Of a stretch of DNA of 64,000 nt, positions 61,889 through 64,000 are shown one piece after another. The first letter of the stretch is position 1. Each line of letters begins with the position of its first letter. The DNA comes from JANNSX01 sp046348995 (GTDB lineage Bacteria; Pseudomonadota; Alphaproteobacteria; Rhizobiales; Hyphomicrobiaceae), in NCBI GenBank assembly GCA_046348995.1, contig JAXMDB010000013.1, positions 1 to 64,000 on the forward strand, in the 5' to 3' direction. Both the position numbers and the translations under genes were made by a program. A model generated the notes under the pieces. The model searched no databases. It had not been told where the DNA came from and worked only from the letters and a program-made list of their open reading frames with translations.

Positions 61889-62727
61889 CTGCTCTGCCCC
61901 CTGTTTGAGTAGCCGAGGCCGGATCGCCCGGGCTACGGCGAACGCACGTAACGGTCAGAGGGGGAAAATGCTGCCGGCTCGGCCCGGCACCGATCCTGAT
62001 CTCGGCGAAAGCAGTCCGCTACTTGAGGTAGCATGCGGCTCGCGCTGATCAGTCCCCGATGCGGTCCGGCCTTGGGATGAGACTGCGTCCGAAATCATCC
62101 ATCTAACGCTTGGAACGATGTGGATATCTTTTCGTTCGGAACTCGAAACAACACCCCCGGCGAACTCTATGACGCCCCCTGATTTGTGAACGCTAGCTGA
62201 TTCGAGGAGGAATACTAAGGGTTTGGGTCCGCAGCGCGCAGAGTGGCCACCTCGCCTCGCGACATTCATCAGCAGCGCTGGACTGTGGATTATTTTCCAC
62301 AGGGCGGATTCCCGCCCCTCAAGATGTAGTAGCCGGCGGCAGCCCATCTACTGCATGTCGCGCGCCTGCCTCGCAACCTCGCGGTGCCCAGACGACTTCT
62401 ATCCCGGCCAATTCGGCCCTTCGCGTCGGCGTCCAGTGCCGTTCGGCTCTCGTTTCCGAGCCGCTGGCCGAGTTTCGAAGTCGATCTTGTGTCCAACGCG
62501 CCACAGCGGGAAGCAGCGGCTCGATCTCCGAGGAGGAATAGATGTCGGCAGGAGAAGGAAAAATCGGTGGCCTGACACGCACTCGAGCATAACTGTGCCG
62601 CAACTCCCTGATTTCTTTTGCCGATGGGATGTTCCGGATGCTCCCTAAACGCTAGAGTTGGTTGCATGGCCATGGCACAGGCGTGTGCCCTTCTGACGTC
62701 GATCGTATGGCCGCTGGAGTTCGCGTC
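61889..62727. other. Long intergenic region
   Basis: About 840 bp with no gene that I can support. Two GAGGAGGAATA strings occur (about 62204 and 62529), the second 3 bp before a 16-codon frame starting at 62541, which I do not call. Two neighbouring palindromes at 62283-62317 are listed separately. GC content drops locally around 62090-62210. Confidence 0.5.
62283..62317. promoter_or_regulatory. Adjacent palindromes, function unknown
   Basis: CTGTGGA-TTATTT-TCCACAG (62283-62302) is a perfect 7-bp inverted repeat; GGGCGG-ATTC-CCGCCC (62302-62317) follows directly. The first contains two opposing strings one mismatch from a DnaA box. No T-run follows. Confidence 0.35.
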
Positions 62728-63636
62728 ATGATCAAACTGCTTGGGGCGATCGCGTTGATCGGTACCGCTTGGGCGGGAAGCCAGTATCTGACGACGTCGA
62801 GAGATGTCCTCGACGGCAGGCCTGTCCTGCCGGACCGGACGACGGCCGCGACAACGCCTGAGGCGCGCTCCGTTGCCCTCCTGGATCTTGCGGTCGCGGT
62901 ACTCCCTCATGCGTCATCGGCTCCGGCGGAGAGTGTACCCGTTGCCGCGGCGGACGTCGCCGCAACGCCGGCCGCGATCGAGACGGCCGAGCAAACGGCA
63001 GAGACCTCACCCGAGCCGGCAGATTCCGAGGCCGAGGCCGATCTCGCTCGCCGGCTCCAGGTGGAGCTCCGCCGCGTCGGTTGTCTCAAGTCCGGCGCGG
63101 ACGGCGTGTGGGGCCGCGCCAGCCAGCGCGCGATGCAGCGGTTCGCCGACAAGATCGACGCCTCGCTGCCGACGGATCGTCCGGATGCCGTGCTGTTGAT
63201 GCTGGTCGAGAAATATCAGGACCGGGCCTGTGGGGCACCGTGTGCCCCGGGCGAGCAGCCTGACGGCCGCGAGCGGTGCGAAGTGCGTGGCGAGGTTGCC
63301 GCGTTGGAGCGCAAACCCGAGGCAATCGTACCGGCCGTCGAAAGCAATGGCGCGGTCCCCGATCCGGAGGCGAGCATGACCGTTGCCTCCACAGGGCAAA
63401 CGAGTGCCTTCGCGCTCAAGCCGGGCCCGGTCCGGACGAAAATCGGCAGGGCACCTCGGATCAAGATGGCGGGTGTCGCCCGCGCCAAGGCGCGACGGAC
63501 CGTTTGGAGCGCGCCGGCTTATGGGCTCGGCATGGTCCAGGCGAACCCGGTCAAGGCAACGAAGAAGCGTAAGCGGGTCGGAGCGTCCGCTGCCTACCGG
63601 CGCTGGATGTCCCGCACGGGCATGAGCATGCGTTAG
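62728..63636 (+). CDS. Secreted protein with peptidoglycan-binding-like domain
   Basis: A 302-residue protein. An N-terminal hydrophobic segment (about 2-20, IKLLGAIALIGTAWAG) should be a signal or anchor. After a low-complexity Ala/Pro/Glu/Thr region, about 105-190 resembles PG_binding_1-like modules: LARRLQVELRRVGCLKSGADGVWG (in part), AMQRFADKI, then Cys-rich YQDRACGAPCAPGEQP and RCEVRG. The tail is basic (KKRKRVG). ATG 62728 has GGAG 8 bp upstream; earlier in-frame starts (62662, 62707) lack one. In relatives this type of module often follows caspase-like domains; here it stands alone. Confidence 0.68.
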   Translation: MIKLLGAIALIGTAWAGSQYLTTSRDVLDGRPVLPDRTTAATTPEARSVALLDLAVAVLPHASSAPAESVPVAAADVAATPAAIETAEQTAETSPEPADSEAEADLARRLQVELRRVGCLKSGADGVWGRASQRAMQRFADKIDASLPTDRPDAVLLMLVEKYQDRACGAPCAPGEQPDGRERCEVRGEVAALERKPEAIVPAVESNGAVPDPEASMTVASTGQTSAFALKPGPVRTKIGRAPRIKMAGVARAKARRTVWSAPAYGLGMVQANPVKATKKRKRVGASAAYRRWMSRTGMSMR

Positions 63637-63646
63637 CCGACAAGCC

Positions 63647-64000
63647 TCAGACCGGCCGGCCGATGCTCACATAGTCGAGGTCCGCAGCTTTCGGGTCGGC
63701 CAGCGGGTAGATGTTGCGCGTGTCGACGAGCAAGCGCCCCCGCATACGGCGGCGCAGCTCCTTCAGATCCAGAGCACGGAACTCGTTCCACTCCGTCAGG
63801 ACGACGACGACATCCGCGCCGTCGGCCGCGTCCAGCGCTGATCTCGCCCAGGCCATGCCCGGCAGCAAAGCTCTTCCGTGACGCTCGCCCTGGGGATCGT
63901 AGGCGACGACCTCGGCGCCGCGCTCCTGCAGCATCGGTACGACGACGAGGCTCGGCGCATCGCGCATGTCGTCGGTGTTGGGTTTGAAGGTCACGCCGAG
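63647..64000 (-). CDS. ugd: UDP-glucose 6-dehydrogenase, C-terminal part (runs off the window)
   Basis: The last 117 residues of a UDP-glucose/GDP-mannose dehydrogenase family protein, open beyond 64000. GVTFKPNTDDMRDAPSLVV is the family hallmark near the hinge, and VDTRNIYP lies in the UDP-binding C-terminal domain. It makes UDP-glucuronate for polysaccharides. The GTG at 63994 codes for an internal Val and is not a start. Converges on the preceding gene. Confidence 0.92.
   Translation of the reverse strand, partial: LGVTFKPNTDDMRDAPSLVVVPMLQERGAEVVAYDPQGERHGRALLPGMAWARSALDAADGADVVVVLTEWNEFRALDLKELRRRMRGRLLVDTRNIYPLADPKAADLDYVSIGRPV

Noticed and set aside
62283..62302. Replication origin (DnaA boxes)
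   Set aside because: Only two imperfect boxes, no AT-rich unwinding region and no dnaA, parAB, hemE or repABC gene nearby.
62541..62591. 16-codon frame after a GAGGAGG string
   Set aside because: The site is only 3-4 bases from the ATG and the peptide shows no feature; too weak to call.

Overview
The window looks like the chromosome of a GC-rich alphaproteobacterium of the order Hyphomicrobiales (Rhizobiales); I cannot place it to genus. The grounds are: a CcrM-type (GANTC) methyltransferase just downstream of rnhB, a LexA box of the alphaproteobacterial form GTTC-N7-GTTC, a short prolyl-tRNA synthetase without the full editing insert, a NuoE with a long C-terminal extension ending in a helix-hairpin-helix-like segment, a single LolC/E-type permease, and intergenic palindromes of the kind common in Rhizobiales. 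There is no tRNA, rRNA or CRISPR array in the window.

Layout. (1) 1-26.6 kb, minus strand: a long respiratory locus. Reading with transcription it runs: type II NADH dehydrogenase, then all 14 complex I genes nuoA-N, birA, rnj (RNase J), mce, a DUF1467 protein, proS, lolC/E, lolD. The nuo cluster carries five extra genes (a one-TM micro-protein between nuoB and nuoC, two different Uma2-family nuclease-like genes flanking nuoD, a DUF3291 protein between nuoF and nuoG) and four spacers filled with palindromic repeats. A plus-strand intrinsic terminator at 3816-3843 with no gene ahead of it suggests a small RNA. (2) 26.7-39.2 kb, mainly minus strand: ftsH, tilS and the Tol-Pal envelope system (tolQRAB, pal, cpoB). 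Between tolB and pal are two tiny tandem paralogous lipoprotein genes (41 and 42 codons), the most interesting unannotated genes here. ybgC lies apart, overlapping a glutathione S-transferase gene; a carbonic anhydrase and a CDF metal exporter lie between. (3) 39.4-45.8 kb, plus strand: an EamA transporter, an orphan type I secretion ABC transporter, a small HTH regulator, then a radical SAM 'photolyase-like' gene behind a perfect LexA box, followed by rnhB and ccrM. (4) 45.8-49.1 kb: an IS4-family element inserted into the loop of a repeat palindrome, a common Rhizobiales-type repeat, two DUF1801 genes and a zinc-ribbon orphan. (5) 49.2-53.3 kb: purD coupled to two membrane-protein genes, DinB, ndk, an AhpD-like protein. 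(6) 53.3-54.35 kb: a 1-kb gene-free tract made of several repeat families. (7) 54.35-58.9 kb: an overlapping nucleoside-salvage operon cdd-punA-deoC-deoA-deoB. (8) 59-64 kb: ppk2, a small lipoprotein, a membrane protein with a phage-primase-like C-terminal domain, a secreted peptidoglycan-binding-like protein, and the 3' part of a UDP-glucose dehydrogenase gene.

Most of the window is conserved housekeeping DNA. The novelty lies in insertions within it: micro-genes, repeats used as insertion targets, and foreign-type genes inside essential operons. All calls come from reading sequence and translations; no database search was done.
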